A stretch of 64,000 nucleotides of DNA from NCBI RefSeq assembly GCF_026167525.1, contig NZ_CP110679.1:1612001-1676000 (forward strand), given 5' to 3'. The notes beneath the pieces are model-generated. The model was not told where the DNA came from. It saw nothing but the letters and a program-made list of their open reading frames with translations, and searched no databases. The position numbers and the translations under genes were made by a program. Below, in pieces: positions 8,284-17,274 of this stretch (its first letter is position 1; each line of letters starts with the position of its first letter). This DNA is from Sphingomonas sp. M1-B02. GTDB lineage: Bacteria > Pseudomonadota > Alphaproteobacteria > Sphingomonadales > Sphingomonadaceae.

Positions 8284-8826
8284 TTGCGAGGTGCTCTTGC
8301 CGTGTTCCTTAGATGGTCAAATCATCGGATTCTGCGCCTGCTGACCGCGACGGCAACTCCGCTGCTGATGGGAAGCACCGGACTTACGACAAATCTCGAT
8401 CAGCGCGTGCTGGCCGCGCATAATCGCGAGCGCGCGGCCACGGGCACGCCGCCCCTGCGGTGGGATGCCGGGCTCGCAGCTTCCGCGAAGGCATGGGCGG
8501 AGCATCTGGCGGCCGCAAGCCGCTTCGAGCATGCACCGGAGAACCCAACTACGCCTGAAGGCGAAAACCTCTGGGCCGGGACGAAGGACCATTATTCGGC
8601 CGAGGCGATGGTGGACGCCTGGATCCGGGAAAAGCGCTATTTCAAGCGAGGGAAGTTTCCGAACAACAGCGTCACCGGCAGAGTGGCCGATATCGGTCAC
8701 TACACCCAAGTGGTATGGCGCGACACTGGTCAAGTCGGGTGCGCGATGGCCAAGGGAAGAGCCGAAGATATTCTGGTCTGTCGCTATAGCGACGCTGGCA
8801 ATTATGAAGGCGAGGTCCCGTTCTAG
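8284..8826 (+). CDS. CAP (SCP/PR1) domain secreted protein
   Basis: A protein of up to 180 residues starting at TTG 8284; a GTG at 8302 is an alternative. The N-terminal 30 residues contain a weak signal or anchor segment. From about residue 38 it is a CAP domain: VLAAHNRERA, WDAGLAASAKAWAEHLA, FEHAPENP, GENLWAG, AMVDAWIREKRYF, GHYTQVVWRDTGQVGCAMA and LVCRYSDAGNYEGEVPF. The CAP-cavity residues (two His and two Glu) appear present. Bacterial CAP proteins are secreted and of mixed or unknown activity. It follows the L,D-transpeptidase by about 100 bases. Confidence 0.9.
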   Translation: MRGALAVFLRWSNHRILRLLTATATPLLMGSTGLTTNLDQRVLAAHNRERAATGTPPLRWDAGLAASAKAWAEHLAAASRFEHAPENPTTPEGENLWAGTKDHYSAEAMVDAWIREKRYFKRGKFPNNSVTGRVADIGHYTQVVWRDTGQVGCAMAKGRAEDILVCRYSDAGNYEGEVPF

Positions 8827-8842
8827 CCGGAAAAGACCTGAT

Positions 8843-9820
8843 CTAGCGCCTGCCCTCGCGAACGATCAACTCACCCTTTTCCTCATCCGCTCGCAAGGCT
8901 GGTGATATGCCGCCCGACGGGAAGGAAGAGCGGGGCGCCTCGAGGCGAGCTACATCGTCCGCCTGAAGATACTTCCGCGGCGGCAAGGATCCGCTTTCCT
9001 CAACTGGCATTGCCTCGGCCGTAATTTGCGGGGACACAATCGTCGCCTCCGCTACTTTTGCCGCGTCGCCGGCATAAACGCCCCTGAATGCAGCGCGCCG
9101 TCCCCAGGACCCAGCATAGCGATAAAAGATGTGATTACCGATCGACGCAATCTTTTGGAGCGACGAGGACCAATAGGGCACTACATAATCGGCATGATAA
9201 TTGGTCGCCATGCCGACAGACGGCTCAACGTCCCCCGACAAGGTGGAAAGGGCGACTTTGCGTGCAACTTCCCACCCACGCGCGCTGGGCCTTCGGCCCA
9301 GGCTTCCGTCGCAGGTAAAGCTGAACTGACACCCAGTCGAAAGTTCAGACCCCTGATATATGACGCCGCATATCGTCTTTGGATAAGCCGGATGACGAAG
9401 CCGATTAAGGATCACTTGGCCGACCGCACGCTGCCCTGAAATCGGCTGACCCGCGGCCTCATAATAGATCGCGGCCGTCATGCATTCACGCGCAGCATCA
9501 ACCGCGCCCGCGTCGATCTGCGCTTGCTGTAGGATGAACGGCAACGCCTTTTCGAGCGCGCCCTGCACTATGGGCACTGCCGAATTCTCGGCGACGGCAT
9601 CCGTGGGCGTCAAGGGTTTGTAGAGGTTAAGCGGCGCCGCTGGCGGGATGGCATCCAGCGCCCTTCGTTCGACTTGCGTCCTCGGCGCCTGTGACGATCT
9701 GGTAATGTCACCCTGCTTCCAAGGCAAGTTGGCGACGAACGGGATCGCTACCGCAAGCCCAGCTATTCCCGCCGTGACGATCCATATGCGCTTCTGTTGC
9801 GTAGATGCCGGTTTGCTCAC
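8843..9820 (-). CDS. SleB-like cell wall hydrolase (Hydrolase_2)
   Basis: A 325-residue protein with an N-terminal membrane segment (WIVTAGIAGLAVAIPFVANL, residues 13-32), a spacer and a Hydrolase_2 domain at about residues 105-240. The family hallmarks are visible: CMTAAIYYEA with the catalytic glutamate, GQRAVGQVILNRLRHPAYP, SICGVIYQGS-type segment (TICGVIYQGS), CQFSFTCDGS and ATNYHADYVVPYW. Such enzymes act as peptidoglycan lytic hydrolases related to spore-cortex SleB and are widespread in alphaproteobacteria. The last 80 residues are a variable tail. It is divergent from the exosortase gene across about 117 bases, so the two may share control. Confidence 0.9.
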   Translation of the reverse strand: MSKPASTQQKRIWIVTAGIAGLAVAIPFVANLPWKQGDITRSSQAPRTQVERRALDAIPPAAPLNLYKPLTPTDAVAENSAVPIVQGALEKALPFILQQAQIDAGAVDAARECMTAAIYYEAAGQPISGQRAVGQVILNRLRHPAYPKTICGVIYQGSELSTGCQFSFTCDGSLGRRPSARGWEVARKVALSTLSGDVEPSVGMATNYHADYVVPYWSSSLQKIASIGNHIFYRYAGSWGRRAAFRGVYAGDAAKVAEATIVSPQITAEAMPVEESGSLPPRKYLQADDVARLEAPRSSFPSGGISPALRADEEKGELIVREGRR

Positions 9821-9937
9821 GGTCTTCGGGCCCAGTCATTTTTTCGGCTCGATGGCTATCAAAACGCCGCTTCGAGGGGGACGGATTGCTCCATCTTCGG
9901 ACGCTCCTCAAGGGTTTAGTTCGATTGCTATCGTCGG

Positions 9938-10960
9938 ATGTGTCCGATAAACGGGCAGTCGATGGCCGACATTCGAAGATTAGAGACTTCCAGAAAAATG
10001 CCTCCCGAAATATCGCTCGGCGAAGAAATGAGTCAAAGCCGCGGGCGCGACTTTAGGTCGCTGAGGCGTTTATCGCCGCCGTTGGTCATGCTCATATTGG
10101 GCAGCCTGGCGCTGAGCATCCCGACCCTGATCTATGTGGCGCAATCGACATGGGTGACCGAACAGGGGGGGCACGGGCCGATCGTGCTGGCGACCGGTCT
10201 ATGGTTGCTCTGGCAATTATTCCCCTCGGCGCGCTCGCTTTTCCAGGCGCCGCCCTTGTGGCGGCCGCTCGTGCTTTTCGCCCTCATCATTCCCGTCTAT
10301 CTGGTCGCGCGCATCTCGCAGATCGTCGAGGTGGAGGGCTATGCCATGTACGCGATGCTGCTCATCGCGCTTTACAGCGTAATCGGTGGGCCCGCGATGC
10401 GGCGACTCTGGTTTCCGTTGATCTATCTGGGATTTGTGTTTCCGCCGCCCGACACGGTCGTCGCGTTTATCACCATGCCCATGAAGGCGATGGTGTCTCA
10501 GGCGGCCATCGCGCTGCTTGCAGCGCTCGGCTATCCGATCGGCGGCGCCGGAGTCATGATCGTCATCGGCCAGTATGAATTGCTGGTAGCGGCCGCCTGT
10601 TCTGGGCTGAACTCGATCATAACCTTGTCGGCGCTCGCGCTTTTCTATGTCTATGTGCGCCATCAGGCGAATCCGCTTTATTCGCTGCTCCTGGCGCTGA
10701 CGGTAGTGCCGATCGCGCTGATCGCCAATTTCGTGCGGGTGCTGACGCTGATCCTCCTGACTTATTATGCAGGCGATGCCCCTGCTCAAGGATTTCTACA
10801 CGATTTTGCGGGACTGCTGACCTTTGCAACCGCACTGGGCGCAGTGCTGCTGGTCGATGCCGTCGCCCTGCGGGTCTGGACGCGCTATCGCAAGACGGAT
10901 GCGCGTCAGGGAACTGTGACGGCTGGGCGAGAGGATCAGGGCGTTGCTGACCGAGGATAA
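9938..10960 (+). CDS. xrtV: Exosortase, XrtV-type
   Basis: A polytopic membrane protein of up to 340 residues with about eight hydrophobic segments. The exosortase catalytic triad is in place: Cys221 in AACSGLNSI, Arg267 in NFVRVLTLILL and His288 in FLHDFAGLLTF. Exosortases cut the PEP-CTERM signal at the inner membrane after Sec export. The XrtV assignment rests on the PEPxxWA-CTERM substrates around it and on the accessory protein at 29744; XrtV pairing with this signal is family knowledge. The start is uncertain: ATG at 9962, 10001 and 10028 are alternatives, and the first 40 residues are hydrophilic. It overlaps the next gene by 17 bases. Confidence 0.9.
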   Translation: MCPINGQSMADIRRLETSRKMPPEISLGEEMSQSRGRDFRSLRRLSPPLVMLILGSLALSIPTLIYVAQSTWVTEQGGHGPIVLATGLWLLWQLFPSARSLFQAPPLWRPLVLFALIIPVYLVARISQIVEVEGYAMYAMLLIALYSVIGGPAMRRLWFPLIYLGFVFPPPDTVVAFITMPMKAMVSQAAIALLAALGYPIGGAGVMIVIGQYELLVAAACSGLNSIITLSALALFYVYVRHQANPLYSLLLALTVVPIALIANFVRVLTLILLTYYAGDAPAQGFLHDFAGLLTFATALGAVLLVDAVALRVWTRYRKTDARQGTVTAGREDQGVADRG

Positions 10961-11666
10961 TCCGGGCTTGTTCAAGCGTCGGCATCTCGTTTTTGGCGGG
11001 CTGCTCGCGGCGATCTCGGCGGTCGGTTATGCGCGTATACCGCCACGCCCGACGAGTCGGCTCGCTGCCGGCACGCTGGAGGCGCTGGTGCCGAACCGCG
11101 TGGGAGACTGGTCGGTCGCTGGGGCGAGCGGCGTCGTGTTGCCGCCACCCGATGCCCTGTCGGATCGGCTGTACGATAATCTCGTCACGCGCGTATACAC
11201 CTCGCCAAAGCAGCCGCCGATCATGCTGCTCATTGCCTACAGCAATGTTCAGGACGGCCTGCTCCAGGTGCACCGCCCCGAATTCTGTTACACCGCCGGC
11301 GGGTTCGATCTCAGCCCTACCGAACAGATCGATATCGTCCAGGCCTCGGGTTCGAAGGTCGGCGGTAACGCATTCGTCGCCACAGCATCGGCCAGAACCG
11401 AACAGGTTTTATATTGGACTCGGATCGGCGATATCTTCCCGCAGAGCTGGATCGAGCAGCGTATGGCGGTCGTTCGCGCCAATCTCGACCACTCATCGCC
11501 CGATGGGCTCTTGGCGCGCGTATCGTTGCTGGATAACGATCATGAGGACGGCTTGTCGGTCGCCCGAAAGTTCATCGCGGAACTGGATCGGGATGCACCC
11601 GGGCCACTCAAGAAAATTCTGTTCGGAAATAATCAGAGCGCGCCTCATGGACGGGCAAAAGCATGA
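10944..11666 (+). CDS. EpsI domain exosortase-associated protein
   Basis: A 240-residue protein starting at TTG 10944 inside the end of the exosortase gene. An N-terminal hydrophobic segment (HLVFGGLLAAISAVGYA) is followed by an EpsI domain. Family features visible are VPNRVGDW near residue 50, IMLLIAYSNVQDGLLQVHRPEFCYTAGGFDL at about 95-125, and the C-terminal VLYWTRIGD.FPQSW.EQRMA segment. EpsI domains are found fused to or beside exosortases in exopolysaccharide clusters; the role is unclear, possibly methanolan-type biosynthesis or help in sorting. The overlap with the exosortase gene indicates translational coupling. Confidence 0.9.
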   Translation: MLTEDNPGLFKRRHLVFGGLLAAISAVGYARIPPRPTSRLAAGTLEALVPNRVGDWSVAGASGVVLPPPDALSDRLYDNLVTRVYTSPKQPPIMLLIAYSNVQDGLLQVHRPEFCYTAGGFDLSPTEQIDIVQASGSKVGGNAFVATASARTEQVLYWTRIGDIFPQSWIEQRMAVVRANLDHSSPDGLLARVSLLDNDHEDGLSVARKFIAELDRDAPGPLKKILFGNNQSAPHGRAKA

Positions 11667-11693
11667 GGCGGGCCAAAGCATGAGGAATGTCAC

Positions 11694-12584
11694 GTGAAAA
11701 ACGTAGCGATGATTGGTGGGATAGCTCTCGCACTTGTGTTGGGCGGTTGCCAGAAGAAGGCCGAAGGCCAGGTTGCGGCTGTCGTGAATGGTGAGGAGAT
11801 CACGATTCAGGAAGTCAATTCCGAGGTCGGAGCCGTCGATCTTCCGAAGTCGGTCGACAAGGATGCTATCCGCCAGCAGGCATTGCAACGCATCATCGAA
11901 CGGCGTCTGCTGGCCCAAGTCGCCAAGGAAGAAGGGCTCGACAAGGACGGAGAGTATCTGATCCGCCGTCGGGCATTGGACGACAATCTGCTGGCGCAGA
12001 TGCTCGCAAAAAAGATCGGCGCGACCATTCGGATTCCCGAAGCGGCTAAGCTGGACGAGTATATCAAGAAAAGCCCGGCGATGTTCGGTGGACGGGAGAT
12101 CCTGACCCTAGACAGAATCCAGTTCGCGGTGCCGGCGGATCCAACCACGCTGAAGCCGCTCCAGGCGGCGCGGAACATGGATCAGGTGGAAGCGACGCTT
12201 AGACAACTTAACATTCAATTCTCGCGTGCGCCCGCGGAACTTGACACGGCGAGAACCCCTCCGGCGATTCTGAGTCAGATCAACGCCCTCCCCAGCGGGG
12301 AGCCGTTCATCCTGCCCCAGGGGCGCAGCGCGACCGCTGCAGTCGTGACCGCGCGGCGCGCCGTGCCGTTGGCCGGCGACGGCGCCAAGCCGGTCGCCGC
12401 CAATGCCGTGCGCGAAGAGGAACTGGCCAAGGCTATCGAAGGGCGCCTCAAGGCAGCCACGTCGGCCGCGAAGATCGAATATCAAACCGGTTTCGCACCT
12501 GCCAAGCCGAGTGCTGCGAAAAAGGCGGCATCACCCGCGGCGCCGGCCGCATCGCCTGCGACGCCCGCGGCACCGCCCAGGTGA
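11694..12584 (+). CDS. EpsD-like peptidyl-prolyl isomerase family lipoprotein
   Basis: A 296-residue protein starting at GTG 11694. The signal ends in the lipobox LVLGGC, so it is a lipoprotein with Cys19. It continues with a SurA/PrsA-type N-terminal domain: AAVVNGEEITIQEVNSE, QALQRIIERRLLAQVAKEEGLDKD and DEYIKKSPAMFGGREIL. The C-terminal part has a parvulin-like region without a clear catalytic core, then an Ala/Pro-rich tail (about residues 265-296). Proteins of this kind (EpsD type) sit next to exosortases in exopolysaccharide loci and may help secreted or sorted proteins fold. It follows the EpsI gene by 27 bases. Confidence 0.85.
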   Translation: MKNVAMIGGIALALVLGGCQKKAEGQVAAVVNGEEITIQEVNSEVGAVDLPKSVDKDAIRQQALQRIIERRLLAQVAKEEGLDKDGEYLIRRRALDDNLLAQMLAKKIGATIRIPEAAKLDEYIKKSPAMFGGREILTLDRIQFAVPADPTTLKPLQAARNMDQVEATLRQLNIQFSRAPAELDTARTPPAILSQINALPSGEPFILPQGRSATAAVVTARRAVPLAGDGAKPVAANAVREEELAKAIEGRLKAATSAAKIEYQTGFAPAKPSAAKKAASPAAPAASPATPAAPPR

Positions 12585-12624
12585 CGATCCCACGGGCGTA
12601 TCATGACGCTATGCCTGTGACGCC

Positions 12625-13698
12625 ATGAGGATCCTGTTTGCCTTGCCCGGCTTCCATCGTTTCGAACGAGGAGCCGAAGTGGCGCTGCTGGCCGTGGCGC
12701 GCGAATTGGCGCGTACGGGCAATGTCGTGACGGTCATGGGCTCCGGCCCTCCCCGTCCCGATACGCCCTATGCGTTCAAGCAGGTGCCCTCGCTGCGGCG
12801 CGAACGGTTCGAACGATTCCCGCGCATCCCGCCGTTGCGAAGCGATGTTGCGTGGGAAGACGCGACATTCGCGTTGTCGCTGCTGCGATCATACCGTCCC
12901 GAAGATTTCGACGCGGTGGTGACCTGCTCCTTTCCGTTCACCCACTGGGCGTTGCGGCGACCTGCCCGCAGCAAACCGGCGCAAATCTTCGTCACCCAGA
13001 ATGGCGACTGGCCAGCAACCAGCGAATCGGCTGAGTATCGAACGTTTCGCTGCGATGGACTGATCTGCACGAACCCCGATTTCTTCGAGCGCAGCAGGGC
13101 GCGATGGAACTGCGCGCTGATCCCCAACGGGGTATCTCCCGGGGCCTTTTCTCCGGCACCTTCGGATCGTGCTCGGTTTGGCCTGCCCGAAGGACCGCCG
13201 CTCATACTCATGGTGAGCGCGCTGATCGACAGCAAGCGCGTGATCGAGGGGATTCACGCGGTCGCTCGCGTTCCAGGCGCGCATCTGGTCGTCGCGGGCG
13301 ATGGCGCGTTGCGGAATCGTGTCTCCGAGGAAGCGAACCAGCATTTGCCGGGGCGCTTCACGCGCCTCACCGTGTCCGCAGCTGAAATGCCGGCGCTCTA
13401 CAACAGCGCGGATGTCTTCCTGCACATGTCTCTGTTGGAATCTTTCGGGAATGTCTTCGTCGAAGCCATGGCGTGCGGACTGCCGATCGTGGGACATGAC
13501 ACGCCCCGACTTCGCTGGATCGTCGGCGACCGGGAGCAACTCTGCGACACCGAGAGTCCGGATGCGCTACATCAAGCTCTGGAGCGCGCGCTGAGCCTAG
13601 AAAAAGGATCCCCGGATGATCGTGTCGCCCGCTTCTATTGGCCCCAGATAGCGGAGCAATATCATCGCTTCCTCTCCGGGATCGTCGGGGGATGCTGA
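12625..13698 (+). CDS. Glycosyltransferase family 4 protein
   Basis: A 357-residue GT-B enzyme. The N-terminal Rossmann half begins MRILFALPGFHRFERGAEVAL. The acceptor half contains the EX7E-type motif SLLESFGNVFVEAMACGLPIV near residue 275, followed by DTPRLRWIVGD. Such enzymes transfer a sugar from a nucleotide donor to a growing lipid-linked chain at the inner face of the membrane. The exact donor cannot be read. The stop overlaps the ATG of the next glycosyltransferase (ATGCTGA), so the two are translationally coupled. It is probably part of the transcript beginning at the exosortase. Confidence 0.88.
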   Translation: MRILFALPGFHRFERGAEVALLAVARELARTGNVVTVMGSGPPRPDTPYAFKQVPSLRRERFERFPRIPPLRSDVAWEDATFALSLLRSYRPEDFDAVVTCSFPFTHWALRRPARSKPAQIFVTQNGDWPATSESAEYRTFRCDGLICTNPDFFERSRARWNCALIPNGVSPGAFSPAPSDRARFGLPEGPPLILMVSALIDSKRVIEGIHAVARVPGAHLVVAGDGALRNRVSEEANQHLPGRFTRLTVSAAEMPALYNSADVFLHMSLLESFGNVFVEAMACGLPIVGHDTPRLRWIVGDREQLCDTESPDALHQALERALSLEKGSPDDRVARFYWPQIAEQYHRFLSGIVGGC

Positions 13699-14870
13699 TC
13701 GCCTCGGTCGGATGGGCCGTTGCGGTCCTGCTCGGTGCCCCGCTGACGATCTATTCGACAGAGATGATCGCGGGGCTGCGGCGGGCGCGCCCTTCGAAGG
13801 CTGGAGATTCACCCCCCCCCGCCAGCGTTGCGATTCTGATACCCGCGCATAACGAGGCGGCCGGGATTTATGCGATGCTGGTGGAGTTGACGAAATCGGC
13901 GCCCGCTTCCGCGCGCTTGGTCGTGATCGCGGACAATTGCAGCGATGATACCGCAAGCGAAGCGCGGCGGGCCGGCGCGACCGTCGTCGAACGACATGAC
14001 ACCGAGCGCAGGGGCAAGGGGCACGCTCTCAGCTTCGGGCGGGATTATCTGACCGCCACTCCGCCGGACGTGGTGCTCGTCATCGACGCAGACTGCCGGA
14101 TAACGCCGGGAACGGTCGAAAAGCTGGCCGCGGCCGCACACAAGTCCCAGCAACCCGTGCAGTGCGTGAACGTGCTCGAACCCGATCGGGATGCACCGCC
14201 GCTGGTCCAGATTTCTAGCTTCGCTCTGCTCGTCAAGAATGTCGTCCGCGCGCGGGGCATGCGGCGCCTTGGAGGCACCGCGCTGCTCACGGGCACAGGC
14301 ATGGCGTTTCCCTGGGCAGTGTTTCGGGGATCGGAACTGGCCACCGGCAACATCGTCGAGGATTTGGCGCTCGGCATCGAGCTGGTCCGGCGGGGATATC
14401 GCGTCGGGCTGGTTTCCGACGCGTCGGTGCGAAGCGCCTCGGCGCATGTCGATGATCTGCTCGATCAACGCAGGCGGTGGGAACAAGGCTTTTTCCAGAC
14501 CGCAAGGCGATGGGCGCTGCCGACGCTGGCCCACGGCATATCCACGCCGTCCCGGGCGTCCTTGATATTGGGCCTTCACCTGATGGTGCCGCCGCTCGTC
14601 AGCCTGTTTCTCGCGGCGTTTGCGGGCATCTTTCTGTTGCTCGTCCTTGCCGTGGCCGGACAAGGAATGGGACCCGTGCTCGCGCTGATCGGCCTGATGG
14701 CACTTGCCTCGCTCGTGACGTTGGTCGCCTGGGCTCGAGAGGGCCGGGCAACTCTCACGACTCGCGCCTTGCTGCTCGCACCCCGCTACCTTTTGTGGAA
14801 GATACCGATGTATCTGAACATGCTGCGGACCCGCCCACCCCAGTGGATCCGCACGCGCAGGCGGCCCTGA
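13692..14870 (+). CDS. Membrane glycosyltransferase family 2 protein
   Basis: A 392-residue protein. ATG 13692 is chosen because it overlaps the previous stop; a frame to 13638 exists. An N-terminal membrane segment is followed by a GT2 domain: AILIPAHNEAAGI, IADNCSDDTA, DADCRITPGT (metal-binding DxD) and a catalytic QRRRWEQGFFQ motif near residue 265. Three membrane segments form the C-terminal 100 residues. This layout is shared with processive or EPS-type transferases that add a sugar at the membrane. A run of nine C bases at 13811-13819 is a possible slippage site. Confidence 0.88.
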   Translation: MLIASVGWAVAVLLGAPLTIYSTEMIAGLRRARPSKAGDSPPPASVAILIPAHNEAAGIYAMLVELTKSAPASARLVVIADNCSDDTASEARRAGATVVERHDTERRGKGHALSFGRDYLTATPPDVVLVIDADCRITPGTVEKLAAAAHKSQQPVQCVNVLEPDRDAPPLVQISSFALLVKNVVRARGMRRLGGTALLTGTGMAFPWAVFRGSELATGNIVEDLALGIELVRRGYRVGLVSDASVRSASAHVDDLLDQRRRWEQGFFQTARRWALPTLAHGISTPSRASLILGLHLMVPPLVSLFLAAFAGIFLLLVLAVAGQGMGPVLALIGLMALASLVTLVAWAREGRATLTTRALLLAPRYLLWKIPMYLNMLRTRPPQWIRTRRRP

Positions 14871-14879
14871 CGGCGCTGG

Positions 14880-15656
14880 CTAGCGCTGCCGCCACCAGAT
14901 TGCGAAAATCCGGGGGCCTTCGAGCAAATAGCGACGCCACAATCGGCGTGGCTCCTGCCCCAGGCGATAGGCCCATTCGAGCGATGTGCGCTGAATCCAG
15001 CGCGGCGCACGCCGTTTGACACCGGTCATGAATTCGATCGACGCGCCGACACACAGCGCGACGCCGCCTGCCCGTCCGCGCTGCTCTATCCGGTGGGCGA
15101 CGATCTCGCTCTGTGGTGCCCCGATCGCGAAGAAATTGAAGTTGCACTTCTGGGCTTCGACGAAGTCCGCGATCGCATCCTGCGCATTGACGTCGCGCAG
15201 GACATGCATCGGCGGCTCGTGATGAAAGAAACGGATGTGGGGCCAGCGGTCCGCCAGTGAATCGACCTGCTCCAGGGTCCCGCCGATGACCGCTACCCTG
15301 TCGCCCGGACGGGTCCACGTCTCGAGGAGCAGCCGGGTCATGTCGCTCCCCGGGAGCAGCGAAAGCTTGATTCCCGAGACCGCGGCCAGTTTCAGCAAAA
15401 TGCGGCTATCGCACACGGTCAGCGCGGCGCCTGCATAGGCGTCTACCAGCGCATCTCCCCCCGCGTCGCTTCGAGCCGCTTCGAGCTTGATGGCGTGATC
15501 GACATTGGGCGTCACGACATAGGCGAATGTCGGTGCGTCGGCCAACTGCCGGATACGCTCGAGTATTCGATGTTCGCTCAATGTCGTGAAATCAAAGCCC
15601 AGAAACCGGCGGGAATCCGGCGCGCTGCCCTCGCCGGGCGCAACGTGCACCGTCAC
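14880..15656 (-). CDS. WecG/TagA/CpsF family glycosyltransferase (GT26)
   Basis: A 258-residue protein matching GT26: YVVTPNVDHAIKLEAARSD near residue 46, VAVIGGTLEQ, NFNFFAIGAPQSEI near 170, and CVGASIEFMTGVKRRAPRWIQR near 200 with EWAYRLGQEPRRLWRRYL at the end. Members such as GumM, WecG and TagA add a sugar (Glc, ManNAcA or ManNAc) to a lipid-linked acceptor during polysaccharide assembly. It overlaps the upstream TPR gene by 4 bases, and its 3' end lies 9 bases from the end of the convergent GT2 gene. Confidence 0.92.
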   Translation of the reverse strand: MTVHVAPGEGSAPDSRRFLGFDFTTLSEHRILERIRQLADAPTFAYVVTPNVDHAIKLEAARSDAGGDALVDAYAGAALTVCDSRILLKLAAVSGIKLSLLPGSDMTRLLLETWTRPGDRVAVIGGTLEQVDSLADRWPHIRFFHHEPPMHVLRDVNAQDAIADFVEAQKCNFNFFAIGAPQSEIVAHRIEQRGRAGGVALCVGASIEFMTGVKRRAPRWIQRTSLEWAYRLGQEPRRLWRRYLLEGPRIFAIWWRQR

Positions 15657-17221
15657 CGCTGCAACCTCCCGAGCAGGTTGCGAGGCCGCTCACCGGGCAA
15701 TGGATCGAGCACATAGGCGCTGGCGGCCATCTCAAGACGGCGCTCGGCGTCCGGCTTGCATTGTTCTTCCGCGATCCGCGCGCAGGCATCGACAAGCATC
15801 TTCCATCCCATCGTCGCCGAAGGCGCGGCCCGCGTGATCATGCGTGCGACCGCAATCGCCCGACCTTTGTCGCCGGCTTGGAACGCGCGGGCGGAATAAG
15901 CGCGGGCGATCAGAAAATCCTGTGGCTTGGCCGCGAGGGCCGCGTCATAGGCGCGGCTCTCCCCTTCCCAATCCTTCGACGCGCGCCAGGCATTGGCCAG
16001 CTGAATGTACCCGCCTGAATTTTGGGGGCATTCGGCGATTGCGCGCTGTGCATCGGTAATTGCAGCACGGGTTGCGCCGCGCCGGTTCGCGGCATTAGCC
16101 CGCCCGATCAGCGCATCGCATTGCGTGACATCGGCGGAGAGCACCTCGGCGATGTCCGTCATGGCTCGCGCATCCGGCCCGACGGAGAGCTCCACGCGCG
16201 CGCGCAGTGCCTTCGCCTCGACCGAAGTTGCGGAACCGAGCGTCGCGAGGGCGCTTCCAGCTTTCCCGATGTCGAGATAGTAGCGTGCCGTCTCGATCCT
16301 CGAGAAGGGAGTGCCGAAGGCTTGCTGACGATCTGACCGAAGCAGTGCCACCGGCTCGACATCATATTGCTGCCACAGAGAAACGATCCGCTCCATCGAC
16401 GAGCGAGACAGGTCCGGACGCGCAAGCAGCGCAGTGACCAAGATGCGGGCTCCGGCAACATCACCGGTCTTGTAGCGCAGATTCGCTTCGTCAAGGCGCA
16501 ACGGGATGTCGCGCGGGCGCAACGGCGCGAGCTTGCGGAAATAGGTCAGCATCGCAGCAGCGTCCGAACGCTCGCGATGGAGTTCGAGATAGGTCAGGAG
16601 GATGATGTCGGGCGGATCGGACCCGGCGCTTCCATCGTCCAGTACCCTCAACGCATCGGCAGTATTTCCCTGCTGGAACAGTGCGCGCGACTTGAGGATC
16701 AGCCCGCGAACATCGCGCGGATCCTGGGCCAATATCTTGTTTGCGCGCTCGATTCCCTCATCCGCCTTATGCTGCGTAAGCTTGAGGAGACCGATGGTGA
16801 ATGTCGCATTCGGATCGCCGGGATCGATGGTCAGAACACGATTGGCCGCCCGCTCGGCCTCCTGCCACCGTCCCACGCTGATGCCGAGTTGCGAGATGGC
16901 TTGCAGCGCCTCCATGTTGGTCGCGGCCAGGCTGCTTGCGTTCGAATAGGCGTCGAAGGCTTCATCCAGGGAGTCGCGTGCAAGCGCCACACGCCCCTTG
17001 AGAATGTAAAATTCCGGCACATCATCGCGCTCGGCGATGGCCGCGTTTATGCTCGCCCGTGCCCCATCCAGTGCGCCCGACTGCAATTGTGATTCTGCCT
17101 GGATCGCCAGTTCGCGCGACCTGGTATCTCGGCTGCTGCACCCGGCGAGCAGGACCGGGATGATCCAAAGTGCGACACGGCCCAAGAGACGACGACGGGT
17201 ATGCGGCTGGCGCGTTTCCAT
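15653..17221 (-). CDS. TPR-repeat lipoprotein of the EPS/exosortase locus
   Basis: A 522-residue lipoprotein: an Arg-rich start, a hydrophobic segment and lipobox LLAGC (Cys at residue 28). The rest is a long array of TPR-like helical pairs, for example AESQLQSGALDGARASINAAI and GRVALARDSLDEAFDAYSNA. Long TPR lipoproteins (PrsT-type) are regular partners of exosortase and exopolysaccharide genes and are thought to scaffold the envelope assembly. It is expressed with the GT26 gene (4-base overlap) and is divergent from the export gene at 17275 across only 53 bases. Confidence 0.88.
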   Translation of the reverse strand: METRQPHTRRRLLGRVALWIIPVLLAGCSSRDTRSRELAIQAESQLQSGALDGARASINAAIAERDDVPEFYILKGRVALARDSLDEAFDAYSNASSLAATNMEALQAISQLGISVGRWQEAERAANRVLTIDPGDPNATFTIGLLKLTQHKADEGIERANKILAQDPRDVRGLILKSRALFQQGNTADALRVLDDGSAGSDPPDIILLTYLELHRERSDAAAMLTYFRKLAPLRPRDIPLRLDEANLRYKTGDVAGARILVTALLARPDLSRSSMERIVSLWQQYDVEPVALLRSDRQQAFGTPFSRIETARYYLDIGKAGSALATLGSATSVEAKALRARVELSVGPDARAMTDIAEVLSADVTQCDALIGRANAANRRGATRAAITDAQRAIAECPQNSGGYIQLANAWRASKDWEGESRAYDAALAAKPQDFLIARAYSARAFQAGDKGRAIAVARMITRAAPSATMGWKMLVDACARIAEEQCKPDAERRLEMAASAYVLDPLPGERPRNLLGRLQR

Positions 17222-17274
17222 CTTTCGCGTATATCAGTGGAGTATAACAAGTCGATGGTGTAGAGGGTCCAAGT
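17222..17274. promoter_or_regulatory. Short divergent promoter region
   Basis: Only 53 bases separate the start codons of the TPR lipoprotein and the Wza-like export gene, which are transcribed apart. It is AT-richer than its surroundings (TATATCAGTGGAGTATAAC), and both promoters must overlap here or lie within the genes. No operator could be assigned. Confidence 0.5.
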
